DNA of 64,000 bases from Trueperella pyogenes (lineage in GTDB: Bacteria > Actinomycetota > Actinomycetes > Actinomycetales > Actinomycetaceae): positions 372,001 to 436,000 of the forward strand of contig NZ_JVLH01000009.1 of assembly GCF_001070855.1 (NCBI RefSeq), given 5' to 3'. The notes under the pieces were generated by a model, which did no database searches, was not told the DNA's origin, and was given only the letters and a program-made list of their open reading frames with translations. The position numbers were made by a program, and so were the translations under genes. Of this stretch, positions 8,888 through 17,000 are shown piece after piece. How positions within the stretch are numbered: the stretch's first letter is position 1; each line of letters starts with the position of its first letter.

Positions 8888-8916
8888 TTGACAAACGTTT
8901 TGTCGACGGTGATACT
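8888..8916 (+). promoter_or_regulatory. Sigma70-type promoter overlapped by a palindromic operator
   Basis: TTGACA (8888-8893) and GATACT (8911-8916) are separated by 17 bases, giving a good vegetative promoter for the sugar-binding protein gene. The inverted repeat GACAAACGTTTTGTC (8890-8904, six-base arms around CGT) covers the -35 and spacer, so a bound protein would block RNA polymerase. The central CG and outline are typical of LacI-family operators, but no LacI-family gene is in the window. Confidence 0.75.
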
Positions 8917-8962
8917 AAAACTCATCTACGCATAGGCGCGTAGCGTTTGAGAGGAAATAAAG

Positions 8963-10267
8963 ATGTCTCAGCACACAACCAGAAGGCGTGTGATCGCTCT
9001 GGCCACAGCATGTGTCCTTAGCCTCGGCCTCGCCGCATGCGGAAAGTCTTCGACCCCCGATGCAAGCGCATCTTCTGACACCTCTGCGGTGACCGGAAAG
9101 ACCGTGCGCGTATGGTTCATGGAAGGCTCGATTTCGGACGACGCCATTGCATACCTGGAAAAGACCTTCGCAGAACAGAACCCCGGAAACACCCTCAAGG
9201 TTGAAATCCAGCCTTGGGACGGAATCGTCTCCAAGCTGCAAACCTCGCTGGCCTCTAAGTCAGAAAGCCCCGATCTGGTCGAAACCGGTAATACCCAGAC
9301 CGCGGTCTTCGCATCGGTCGGCGCATTCGCACCCGTCGATGACCTCTACAACAAGGTCGGTGGTGACAAGCTTATTCAGTCCTTCATCGATGCAGGACGC
9401 TGGGATAACAAGCTTTACGCGCTTCCGCTGTATGCGGGCGCTCGCGGAATTATCTACCGTAAGGATCTTTTCGAAAAGGCCAATATCGCTGTCCCGAAGA
9501 CCATCGATGAGCTGGCAGATGCAGCAATCAAGCTGGGCAAGGCCAACCCCGATAACGTTGAAGGATTCTCCGGCATGTACCTGTCGGCAGTGGATATCCA
9601 CGGTGTCGAATCCCTGATGTTTGCCGGCGGCGGCGACTACGCAACCTTGAGCAATGGGAAGTGGCAAGAAAAGCTCACCGATCCGGCCACCGTCGCCTCG
9701 CTCGAGCGTATTCAGAAGATCTTCAAGGACGGCACCGCATACGCGATGGATTCCTCCGCTTCGCAGAAGAGCTTCCAGAAGTACTTCAATGAGAACAAGG
9801 TCGGTATTCTGGTCGGCACTGGCTCGGTCGCCAAGAAGATCGATAAGGAACTGTGGGATGCAGGAAAGGTTGGCGTCATGCCGATCCCCGGAGTCAAGGA
9901 AGGAAGCGTCGGACAGACCTTCGCAGGTGGCTCCTCCATTTCGCTGGCATCAAACGCGCAGAACCCTGAACTGGCCAAGAAGGCCCTTGAAGTGATCTTC
10001 TCTGAGAAGTTCCAGACCATGGTTGCCAAGGCCGGATGGACTCCCGGTAATACCCAGTACGGTTCGGCCTCGGAAGGCGCATTTGCGGACATCTCCACCA
10101 CTGTTATCGAGAACTCCAAGCTCACGCCGAACACACCTCAGTGGGGCGTCGTTGCAGGCGATAACGTCATCCGTGACTTCTTCACCGAAATTGCCCAGGG
10201 CAAGGACGTGAAGACAGTTGCAAAGGATGCGGGCGCGAAGCTCGATACCACGCTGAACAAGCAGTAG
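8963..10267 (+). CDS. Sugar ABC transporter substrate-binding lipoprotein
   Basis: Captures a sugar or oligosaccharide at the cell surface. The 434-residue protein has a lipoprotein signal (lipobox LAAC, Cys26), then an extracellular solute-binding family 1 fold: VRVWFMEGS at the first strand, PDLVETGNTQ and the hinge region YALPLYAGARGIIYRKDLFE. It resembles actinobacterial chitobiose/N-acetylglucosamine binders (DasA/NgcE type) and maltose-type binders. The neighbouring GH20 enzyme makes a hexosamine oligosaccharide the best guess, but the ligand cannot be read from sequence. A 127-base gap holding a strong hairpin separates it from the permeases. Confidence 0.85.
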   Translation: MSQHTTRRRVIALATACVLSLGLAACGKSSTPDASASSDTSAVTGKTVRVWFMEGSISDDAIAYLEKTFAEQNPGNTLKVEIQPWDGIVSKLQTSLASKSESPDLVETGNTQTAVFASVGAFAPVDDLYNKVGGDKLIQSFIDAGRWDNKLYALPLYAGARGIIYRKDLFEKANIAVPKTIDELADAAIKLGKANPDNVEGFSGMYLSAVDIHGVESLMFAGGGDYATLSNGKWQEKLTDPATVASLERIQKIFKDGTAYAMDSSASQKSFQKYFNENKVGILVGTGSVAKKIDKELWDAGKVGVMPIPGVKEGSVGQTFAGGSSISLASNAQNPELAKKALEVIFSEKFQTMVAKAGWTPGNTQYGSASEGAFADISTTVIENSKLTPNTPQWGVVAGDNVIRDFFTEIAQGKDVKTVAKDAGAKLDTTLNKQ

Positions 10268-10328
10268 GAGTGACACTCCTTCATATCTCGCGCCAATCTG
10301 AAGGATAGACAGAAAGGCGCATCCGAAT

Positions 10329-10364
10329 CGGGGAGTCGCCCGGCCTTTCACGGGCGACTCCCCG
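10329..10364 (+). promoter_or_regulatory. Intercistronic stem-loop between binding protein and permeases
   Basis: A perfect 14-bp stem (10329-10342 with 10351-10364, starting CGGGGAGTCG) closes an eight-base loop and is not followed by a U-run. In malE-malF-type operons such hairpins protect the upstream message from 3' decay and lower permease expression, so the binding protein is made in excess. A smaller 7+1+7 palindrome (AGGAGTGACACTCCT, 10266-10280) overlaps the stop codon. Confidence 0.75.
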
Positions 10365-10393
10365 AACCTACCTAACAGTCGGAGAGAGCAACG

Positions 10394-11332
10394 ATGACCT
10401 CCTCGCAAATCCCAGTGCGCGCGGGCAGCCCACGCAAGAAACTTACGCGCACACTGGCACCCTTCCTCCTTCTCAGCCCAGCCGTTGTTTTGGTCCTAGT
10501 TGTTCTGGGATACCCCATGGTTCGCCAGTTCCTTATGTCGTTCCAAAAATTCGGATTGGAACAGCAATTTGGGAAGCCGCCGACATGGGTGGGGCTGGAT
10601 AACTACATTGCGATTCTCTCCGACTCCTATTTCTGGTCTGTCCTGGCAAAGTCCCTTGCGTTTTGCGCGTGGACTGCGGGACTGACCATGGTTGGTGCAA
10701 TCTCCCTGGCCCTCATGATGCGCGCGGCCTCTCCCGCTGCCAGAACCTTCATGAACTCCACCCTGATTGTTGTCTGGGCAATGCCGCTACTTGCCTCTTT
10801 GACTGTGTGGCAATGGTTGGTTGACCCGAACTTTGGTTTGATCAACTTCCTTTTGGCATCGATTGGCCTTCCCTTCAAGGGATTCGCGTGGCTCTCGGCT
10901 TCGTATTGGACCTTCTTCTTAGTGGCCTCGGCAATCATCATCTGGGCATCCATGCCCCTGGCGGCGATCTCCATTTACGCAGCTGTCACGCAGATCGATG
11001 ACTCTTTGCTTGAAGCCGCACAGATTGATGGGGCCGGCTACATTTCACGTCTTCGTTACGTGATCTTCCCGTCGATTTCTCCGGTGATCGCGCTCATTGG
11101 TGTCCTTCAGGTGATTTGGGACCTGCGTGTCTTCACGCATATCTACGTTCTTCAGCAGTCGGGTTCGATTTCGACTGAAACAAACCTTCTGGGTACCTAC
11201 GTCTACCGACTCGGTATCTCTCAGGGTAACTACGGGATGGCCTCGGCCCTTGCAACGGTCATCTTGCTGATCACCGTGGTGATTACAGCGAAATACATTC
11301 ACATGCTCTTCACGAAGGGGGACGCGCGATGA
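10394..11332 (+). CDS. Sugar ABC transporter permease (MalF/DasB type)
   Basis: The first membrane subunit of the importer, 312 residues with about six helices. The N-terminal segment RKKLTRTLAPFLLLSPAVVLVL is typical of MalF-like permeases without the large periplasmic insert. The EAA loop reads LLEAAQIDGAGYISRLRYVIFP (residues about 205-225), the contact point for the ATPase. It starts at ATG after GGAGAG and overlaps the next permease (ATGA). No ATPase gene follows, as in many actinobacterial carbohydrate operons that share one MsiK-like ATPase encoded elsewhere. Confidence 0.88.
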   Translation: MTSSQIPVRAGSPRKKLTRTLAPFLLLSPAVVLVLVVLGYPMVRQFLMSFQKFGLEQQFGKPPTWVGLDNYIAILSDSYFWSVLAKSLAFCAWTAGLTMVGAISLALMMRAASPAARTFMNSTLIVVWAMPLLASLTVWQWLVDPNFGLINFLLASIGLPFKGFAWLSASYWTFFLVASAIIIWASMPLAAISIYAAVTQIDDSLLEAAQIDGAGYISRLRYVIFPSISPVIALIGVLQVIWDLRVFTHIYVLQQSGSISTETNLLGTYVYRLGISQGNYGMASALATVILLITVVITAKYIHMLFTKGDAR

Positions 11333-12219
11333 GCGCCGCACAGGTTCGGGAACATGCACACCAGGCTGCGCCTCGTCCCCTCAATCGCAAGAAAATCCAT
11401 GCCGGCAAGATTGCAATCAACACAATTTTGGTCATCACTTCGCTCGTGTGGCTACTACCCGTGTATTGGATGGTGAACTCAGCATTCCAAACCGAGAAAA
11501 ACCTTCTGTCGAGCCCGCCTAAGTTGATCCCCGCGCCGCTGACCACTGAACACTTCGCCAAAGTGCTCTCATCTCCGGCATTTCACTCCGCGTTGCTTAT
11601 GTCCTTGAGCGCGGCAGTCATCACCGTTGTGGCAACAACCTTGTGCTCACTTCTTGCAGCTCTGGCCTTGGCACGTTTTAATTTCCGAGGCCGTCGGACT
11701 TTGATCGTTGCAATCCTTGTGATTCAGATGATCCCCGCTGAAGCGCTCTTTATTTCCCAGTACAGGATGTTGGACTCGTGGGCGCTATTGAACTCGGTTG
11801 CTGGCCTGTCATTGCTGTACGTGGGTGGCGTGCTGCCCTTCGTCACGTGGATGATGCGCGGTTATGTCGAGGCTGTTCCCGAGGAGCTCGAGCAGGCCGC
11901 AATGATTGACGGATGCACCCGTATCCAAGCGTTCATGCGTGTGACCTTGCCGCTTCTTGCCCCAGGCTTGGTATCGACCTCGGTATTTGCCTTCCTTCAC
12001 TCCTGGAATGAATACACGCTGGCCCTGATCGTGCTCTCTCGCGATTCGGCAGTGACTTTGCCGCTGTGGCTGCAATCCTTCCAGCAGGGCCTGCAAGGTT
12101 CGGACTGGGGCGGTGTGATGGCAGGCTCGACACTCATCACAATCCCCGTGCTGATCCTGTTCATTTTCGTTCAGAACCGGATGTCGACCGGTATGGTGTC
12201 GGGGGCTGTGAAGGGCTAA
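11329..12219 (+). CDS. Sugar ABC transporter permease (MalG/DasC type)
   Basis: The second membrane subunit, 296 residues. It has an N-terminal cytoplasmic segment rich in His/Arg, six predicted helices, and an EAA loop LEQAAMIDGCTRIQAFMRVTLPL near residue 195. The sequence PVYWMVNSAFQTEKNL after the first helix is characteristic of MalG-type subunits. It is translationally coupled to the upstream permease through ATGA. It ends the operon; the following gene is on the other strand. Confidence 0.88.
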   Translation: MSAAQVREHAHQAAPRPLNRKKIHAGKIAINTILVITSLVWLLPVYWMVNSAFQTEKNLLSSPPKLIPAPLTTEHFAKVLSSPAFHSALLMSLSAAVITVVATTLCSLLAALALARFNFRGRRTLIVAILVIQMIPAEALFISQYRMLDSWALLNSVAGLSLLYVGGVLPFVTWMMRGYVEAVPEELEQAAMIDGCTRIQAFMRVTLPLLAPGLVSTSVFAFLHSWNEYTLALIVLSRDSAVTLPLWLQSFQQGLQGSDWGGVMAGSTLITIPVLILFIFVQNRMSTGMVSGAVKG

Positions 12220-12228
12220 AACTCTTCA

Positions 12229-12263
12229 CCGGCACACGCCGCATGGCTATGCGGCAAGGCCGG
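12229..12263 (-). terminator. Convergent-gene terminator hairpin
   Basis: A two-part stem: CCGGC (12229-12233) with GCCGG (12259-12263), enclosing GCCGCAT with ATGCGGC (12238-12244/12249-12255). On the minus strand it is followed by a T-rich stretch (GAGTTTTA), so it best serves the minus-strand gene that ends at 12270. On the plus strand no U-run follows. Confidence 0.65.
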
Positions 12264-12269
12264 TAGGGA

Positions 12270-14891
12270 TCAGATCAGGTTACGCTTCTGCATGATCTTC
12301 AGGGCCACCCAACCGAAGGGAGCGCGGCCGTAGAAGGTCACCAGACGGTAGATGATCGCGGTTGGAAGAGCCATGGACACGGCGATTCCGGCAACTTGAA
12401 GGCCACCGGTGAGTGCGGCCTCGACCGGGCCGATGCCACCGGGGGAGGGGACGACAGACCCCAGCGAGTTCGAGGCCAAGTAAGTGATGGAGAGGGTCAC
12501 CAAGTTCAATGACCCGCCCATTGCAGTCAAGGAAGCCCAGAACGCCCCAACGAAACCGATATTCATGAGCAGGTTTCCGCCGAGCACCGCAAGAAGGCGC
12601 TGAGGCTGACCAGCAACCCACAGAAGACGCGGATACACCTGCTTCCATGTTGGCTCGATCTTCGACCAGATGAACTTCCGGATCTTCGGAATCGAAATGC
12701 ACACGATGACAATCACGGCCACGACTGCAGTTCCGGCAATAATAGCGACATAGGGGAGCGAAACCGAAAGCGATGAACCCGAGAAGAACAGGACGATGAC
12801 TAACAAAGAGACGGTTACCAGGAACTGAGAAATCTGCTGCAGAGTAACTGTGGTGACGGCAGCTGCCGTCGACATCTTCTGCTTTGTAAGGAAACGCAGG
12901 TTGAGCGCTGCCGGACCAATTCCAGCGGGAGCGACCAGGGTGATGATCGATGCTGCGATCTGAGCCAAGATGGCGTCGCCAAATTTGACCTTTTCTTGGC
13001 TGAAAGCAACCAGGGGAACGGCTCCTCCAACCCAGGTTGTTGCTGCGAAGGCGAAAGCAACAGCGATCCAAATGGGGCTTGCCTGCTTTACTGCAGCGAC
13101 AATATCGGAGAAGTTGAGCGAACCCATCAACACGACAACCGCAACTGCCAGAACGCCGAAGGTAATCATTGTCCTGGGTGCGAAGCGCTGAAGGTTCGCG
13201 GGCTGAACGGATTCTTGCGGGGTGTCGGCGACGATCGCCTCGCGCAGGCGATCCAGAAGATCGCTGCGTCGAAGAGTGGAGGAAACCTCGGAAGGAAGGA
13301 CCGGCTTTTGAAGAACCGGTGCGCAGGCAACCAATTCAGCTTCGCTCAGGTTTCGCCGGGCCGAGGCCAGCGCTCGCTCGGGCCCAGCATAGATAGCAAG
13401 CAGGGTGAGAAGCTGAGCGATATCAATGCGTTGGTTGAGCTCAGTCGTTGCAACCTCACCTTCATCCCAGTGGATCAGCCAAACCTCTGAGGACTGGTCG
13501 AGTACGAGGGACGAAGGGGCGATGCGACGGTGGCTGATCGCGTGAGAATGCGCCAAGAGGAGCTGCTTCCACGCCTGATCAAGAATGTCATCGCTCAGTG
13601 CGTCGGTGTCGGCCAGGTCCTTGAGTGAAGCTGTCGGAGGAAGGGCTCGCATCGCCGTCATGATCGAGTCTCCAGCTTGAGCAATACCCATGGGCTCAGG
13701 CAAGTGAACACCGGAACGTTTAGCTGAAATGGCTGTTAGCATGGAACGCTCTGCAGCAGCCTTCACCGAGGGGGAAACCCAGCGAGAAATCCCGCGCAGG
13801 CGGACGTTGTTCCATACTTCCAAGAGTGTGCCGGCCATACCGCGGCCCGGATCCAAGATGGTGATTTCGTAGGGAACACCGTAGGTATCCCAGACCTGGT
13901 AGTGACGGTTTCCATCGACCGGTGGTCGGCGGGCAATCGTGTATTCCGCTGAATCAGCCTCGGCGGTCTCCATGCGGAAGTGACCGTGCGGTGTTTCCGA
14001 AACAGTCCATGTATCCAGCGTGACTCCGGTGGGAAGAAGGTCTGTACGGATGACGCGTGAGGGAATAATCCGGATCGAGAGCAGCGCCTTCACAATCTGG
14101 CCGCCCGAGGCACTGCGGTCTTGGAAGCCCAAGAAGAAACGTGATGAAACGCCAAAAGTGCGACCAAGAAGAACGGAGATTAATGCAGATGGAAGGGTGA
14201 GCTGCCCGCGAAGTACCCAGATGACGATGATGATGCCCAGAGCCCAGTAGGACAAGCGGACTGAACGAAGTGCTTCTGCTTCACCCGCAGCTGTGAAGAG
14301 GGCAATGAGAGCGATTGCGACCAGGTTGATCGCGATGTGCGAGGCCGTCTGTCCGTTTTCCACGTTCATGACCCTGAGCGGGCCGGTGATGGTTTCAGGA
14401 AGTTGGCGAAGTCCCAGCAAGATCACATACGAGGCCACGCCAGCGATCATGGAGGTGGCGAGAGCTTCGATGGCGGTGGAGACCTGTCGGCGGAATAGCA
14501 ACATTCCGATGACGGCGATGGGAGTGACCAAAATGGTCAGACCTTCTAAGAGCGACAGGGGCATCAGGAGAAGATCGCGGATTACGGTGACTCGTAGAAC
14601 GTCTTGCGCGACGCCTTCTGTGGTTGAAGAGGCGACGAATCCCAGGCCCCACACAAGGACAATACCCACCAGGCACATGATGGCCTCGTAGAGATCAGCC
14701 CGGCGCCGGCGACGGGAGAGCAGGCGATCGGCGAAGAAAACGGGTTCGGGAAGCCGAGAGCGTGAGGAAGTGGGTGCAGTCGATTCGGGTGCATCCTCAA
14801 ACTCGGTTTCAGTGGGGTCCACCGGTGGTTCCCCAGAGGTTGCGGGGGCCTCGGTTATGTCAGACGTGACCAGTTCCTCGGAATTCTCCAT
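12270..14891 (-). CDS. Flippase-like (LPG synthase TM region) protein with a central pseudokinase-like domain
   Basis: A large 873-residue membrane protein. Residues 1-55 are acidic and soluble; about 60-270 form several helices; about 320-570 are soluble; about 580-870 form the YbhN/MprF flippase-like domain (Lysylphosphatidylglycerol synthase TM region) with the conserved SLGSVVPSPGGIGPVEAAL and YRLVTFY motifs. The soluble middle looks like a protein-kinase or ABC1-type fold with a catalytic-loop analogue HRRIAPSSLVL, but the Asp, Lys and Asn of HRDxKxxN are replaced, and the DFG position reads IHWDEG. It would therefore be a pseudokinase. It probably moves a lipid or polyprenyl-linked substrate. 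ATG 14891 has AGGA upstream; ATG 14900 has no spacer. Confidence 0.75.
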   Translation of the reverse strand: MENSEELVTSDITEAPATSGEPPVDPTETEFEDAPESTAPTSSRSRLPEPVFFADRLLSRRRRRADLYEAIMCLVGIVLVWGLGFVASSTTEGVAQDVLRVTVIRDLLLMPLSLLEGLTILVTPIAVIGMLLFRRQVSTAIEALATSMIAGVASYVILLGLRQLPETITGPLRVMNVENGQTASHIAINLVAIALIALFTAAGEAEALRSVRLSYWALGIIIVIWVLRGQLTLPSALISVLLGRTFGVSSRFFLGFQDRSASGGQIVKALLSIRIIPSRVIRTDLLPTGVTLDTWTVSETPHGHFRMETAEADSAEYTIARRPPVDGNRHYQVWDTYGVPYEITILDPGRGMAGTLLEVWNNVRLRGISRWVSPSVKAAAERSMLTAISAKRSGVHLPEPMGIAQAGDSIMTAMRALPPTASLKDLADTDALSDDILDQAWKQLLLAHSHAISHRRIAPSSLVLDQSSEVWLIHWDEGEVATTELNQRIDIAQLLTLLAIYAGPERALASARRNLSEAELVACAPVLQKPVLPSEVSSTLRRSDLLDRLREAIVADTPQESVQPANLQRFAPRTMITFGVLAVAVVVLMGSLNFSDIVAAVKQASPIWIAVAFAFAATTWVGGAVPLVAFSQEKVKFGDAILAQIAASIITLVAPAGIGPAALNLRFLTKQKMSTAAAVTTVTLQQISQFLVTVSLLVIVLFFSGSSLSVSLPYVAIIAGTAVVAVIVIVCISIPKIRKFIWSKIEPTWKQVYPRLLWVAGQPQRLLAVLGGNLLMNIGFVGAFWASLTAMGGSLNLVTLSITYLASNSLGSVVPSPGGIGPVEAALTGGLQVAGIAVSMALPTAIIYRLVTFYGRAPFGWVALKIMQKRNLI

Positions 14892-14989
14892 GGATGACAT
14901 CCTATCTGTTGTGTAAAGACCGGTAGGGTTGACTTAAGTAACATGCCGTGCACTTTGTCATTCGTTGAACCCAATTGAAGGAATTCTGC

Positions 14990-15688
14990 ATGCTGAACGC
15001 CATCCTGGTGAACGCCTCAGGGCTTGACACCTTCATCAACTGGTTTAAAGACCCCGAAAGCCTGCTGATCGCAATGGGACCGTGGGTCCTGTGGGGGACG
15101 ATGCTCATCGTCCTCATTGAGTCGGGTGTCCTTTTCCCGGTTCTTCCCGGAGAATCTTTGCTCTTCACAGCAGGTTTGCTGCACGATCGACTGGGCTTGC
15201 ACCTTCCAACCCTGATCATCATGGTTGTTGTCGCAGCCTTCATTGGCGCGCAAATTGGTTACTTCCTGGGTGCAAAGTGGGGACGCAGGTTCTTCAAGCC
15301 GGATGCTCGAATCTTGAAGACCGAGCACTTGGAGAAGGCCGAACGATACTTCCGTGACTACGGCGGGCGTTCGCTGGTCATTGGTCGTTTCATCCCTTTC
15401 GTTCGTACCTTCATTCCGATCGCGGCGGGAATGGCGCGCTACCCCTACGCCAAGTTCCTGATCTTCAACACTCTGGGTGCCTTGATCTGGGGTGCGGGAT
15501 TCATCCTCGTTGGCTCACTTCTGGGTAATGTTCCCTTCGTGCATGACAACCTCACGCTGATCTTGGGCGTCATCATTCTGGTTTCGGTTCTGCCCGTGAT
15601 CATTGAGATCGTCGGAAAGAAGCATGCAGGCGAGCATACTGAGGCCGGTGAAGCCGAGGCCCTCTCGCAGCAGGAGCACTCCGAGTGA
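14990..15688 (+). CDS. DedA-family (SNARE-associated/VTT) membrane protein
   Basis: A 232-residue inner-membrane protein of the DedA family, implicated in flipping undecaprenyl phosphate or phospholipid and in membrane homeostasis. It has the two half-helix signatures: ESGVLFPVLPGESLLFTAGLL near residue 45, and GGRSLVIGRFIPFVRTFIPIAAGMARYPY near residue 125 containing the conserved F-x-R-F/GR-x-x-P motif. The C-terminus is Glu-rich. ATG 14990 is preferred because GAAGGA lies seven bases upstream; a TTG at 14975 is in frame but has no SD. Its stop overlaps pheA (GTGA), an unexpected pairing of membrane and aromatic-synthesis genes. Confidence 0.88.
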   Translation: MLNAILVNASGLDTFINWFKDPESLLIAMGPWVLWGTMLIVLIESGVLFPVLPGESLLFTAGLLHDRLGLHLPTLIIMVVVAAFIGAQIGYFLGAKWGRRFFKPDARILKTEHLEKAERYFRDYGGRSLVIGRFIPFVRTFIPIAAGMARYPYAKFLIFNTLGALIWGAGFILVGSLLGNVPFVHDNLTLILGVIILVSVLPVIIEIVGKKHAGEHTEAGEAEALSQQEHSE

Positions 15689-16620
15689 GCACCTTGCGAA
15701 TCGCGTTCCTAGGGCCCTTCGGGACTTTCACCGAGCAGGCTCTGCGCCAGGTTGCTCCGGAGAACGCCGAGCTTATTCCCCTGACTTCCCCGCCTTTGGC
15801 GATGAAGGCCGTGCGTGAGGGAAGGGCAGACTGGGCAGTCGTACCCATTGAGAACTCCATCGAAGGTGGTGTCAATGCAACGCTCGATGCGCTGGCAGAC
15901 TACCCGCAGCTCGTGATCCGTGCCGAAATGCTGGTGCCGATTACCTTCCACCTGGCTGTTCGCCCCGGGACGCGCGCGGAAGATATCCGCAAGATCGGGA
16001 CGCACCCGCACGCGTGGGCGCAGTGCCGAAACTGGGCTGAGGGAACCTTCCCCGGAGTTGGTCACGTCCCTACGACCTCGACTGCTGCAGCGGCCGAGAC
16101 CTTGGGTTCGGGCGAAAGCGCATTCGACGCGGTTCTGTGTAATGCGACTTCGGTGGACCGCTACGGTTTGGAATCGCTCTTCACGGATGTTGCGGATAAC
16201 CCGGGTGCCATCACGCGTTTTGTGTGCGTGAGAAGGCCGATTGAAGGGTCCTTGACTGCGCCGACTGGACACGATAAGACGACGATTCAAGTCGCGCTGC
16301 CGGTGAACCAAGCGGGTTCGCTCATGCGTTTGCTTGAACAGTTCTCGGTGCATGACGTTGACCTGTCACGAATCGAATCGCGTCCCAGTGGTGATGGTTT
16401 GGGTGCCTATACCTTCTCGATCGATATGGTTGGACACATCGCTCAGGAACATATTCAGGCGGCACTGCGCGGGTTGTATCGCGTGTCTCCGGATGTGCGA
16501 TTCATGGGTTCTTACCCCAGCTCGACTGTCAATAGCGCGGATGTTCCCCAAGATGACGAGGACTATCGACGCGCACGAACTTGGGTGCGCGAGCTCCTTG
16601 CGGGTGTCGAGCAGGACTGA
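15685..16620 (+). CDS. pheA: Prephenate dehydratase
   Basis: Converts prephenate to phenylpyruvate in phenylalanine synthesis. The 311-residue monofunctional enzyme begins IAFLGPFGTFTEQAL, has the conserved VPIENSIEGGVNATLD, and the catalytic-site motif ITRF (Thr-Arg-Phe) near residue 175. A C-terminal ACT domain (about 195-280) holds ESRP, the feedback site for phenylalanine. There is no chorismate mutase domain, as usual in actinobacteria. The GTG start overlaps the dedA stop. Confidence 0.95.
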   Translation: MSTLRIAFLGPFGTFTEQALRQVAPENAELIPLTSPPLAMKAVREGRADWAVVPIENSIEGGVNATLDALADYPQLVIRAEMLVPITFHLAVRPGTRAEDIRKIGTHPHAWAQCRNWAEGTFPGVGHVPTTSTAAAAETLGSGESAFDAVLCNATSVDRYGLESLFTDVADNPGAITRFVCVRRPIEGSLTAPTGHDKTTIQVALPVNQAGSLMRLLEQFSVHDVDLSRIESRPSGDGLGAYTFSIDMVGHIAQEHIQAALRGLYRVSPDVRFMGSYPSSTVNSADVPQDDEDYRRARTWVRELLAGVEQD

Positions 16621-16634
16621 ACTGCTGATTTTTA

Positions 16635-16680
16635 CGAGGCCGGTTGGCGCTTGAGGGCGTCAGCTGGCCTCGCAGTTTAG
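16635..16680 (+). terminator. Terminator-like hairpin after pheA built on a CGAGGCC inverted repeat
   Basis: Bases 16635-16650 pair with 16657-16672 over 16 positions with some G-U pairs, around a six-base loop; the outer arms are CGAGGCC and GGCCTCG. It is followed by GCAGTTTAGTTAG, a weak U-rich tail. The outer arm on the left is one copy of the dispersed CGAGGCCG word. Confidence 0.65.
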
Positions 16681-16738
16681 TTAGGCAAGGTACGCAATGC
16701 GCCTGCTTTGCGCATGAGGCGGGCCAAGCCTCGGCAGG

Positions 16739-16772
16739 TAAAACAAAAGGACCCAGCTTTCGCTGGGTCCTT
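16739..16772 (-). terminator. Rho-independent terminator of tRNA-Leu
   Basis: On the minus strand an 11-bp stem (AAGGACCCAGC with GCTGGGTCCTT, arms 16762-16772 and 16747-16757) with a GAAA loop is followed by TTTTGTTTT. It starts seven bases after the tRNA 3' end. Confidence 0.92.
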
Positions 16773-16778
16773 ACTACG

Positions 16779-16862
16779 TGCGCGAGGGGGGAGTTGAACC
16801 CCCACGCCCTCACGGGCACACGGACCTGAACCGTGCGCGTCTGCCTATTCCGCCACTCGCGC
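16779..16862 (-). tRNA. tRNA-Leu (anticodon CAG)
   Basis: Read on the minus strand, the acceptor stem is GCGCGAG/CTCGCGC, the D-arm contains GTGGCGGAATAGGCAGACGC, and the anticodon arm is CACGG-TTCAGGT-CCGTG with CAG in the loop. A long variable arm (TGCCCGTGAGGGCG) marks a class II tRNA and the T-arm is GGGGGTTCAACTCCCCC. CCA is not encoded. It decodes CUG. Confidence 0.96.
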
Positions 16863-16872
16863 GTACGTGGAA

Positions 16873-16901
16873 ACTTTAGGGAATGAGAAACGATAAGTCA
16901 A
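16873..16901 (-). promoter_or_regulatory. Promoter of tRNA-Leu
   Basis: On the minus strand TTGACT (16901-16896) and TAAAGT (16878-16873) are separated by exactly 17 bases and lie just upstream of the tRNA 5' end at 16862. Confidence 0.8.
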
Positions 16902-17000
16902 ACTGAATGATGAAAGGCGGCGCGCATCACCTTGAGACACGTAAAGACACCCATCCCATAGCTGACCACCGCCTGCGCGCAGCCGGCCTCCGTTCGTCTT

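Noticed and set aside
7968-8894. 308-codon open frame antisense to the first ROK gene
   Set aside because: Typical shadow of a GC-biased gene: composition rich in Arg/His/Cys and overlap with an intact ROK protein.
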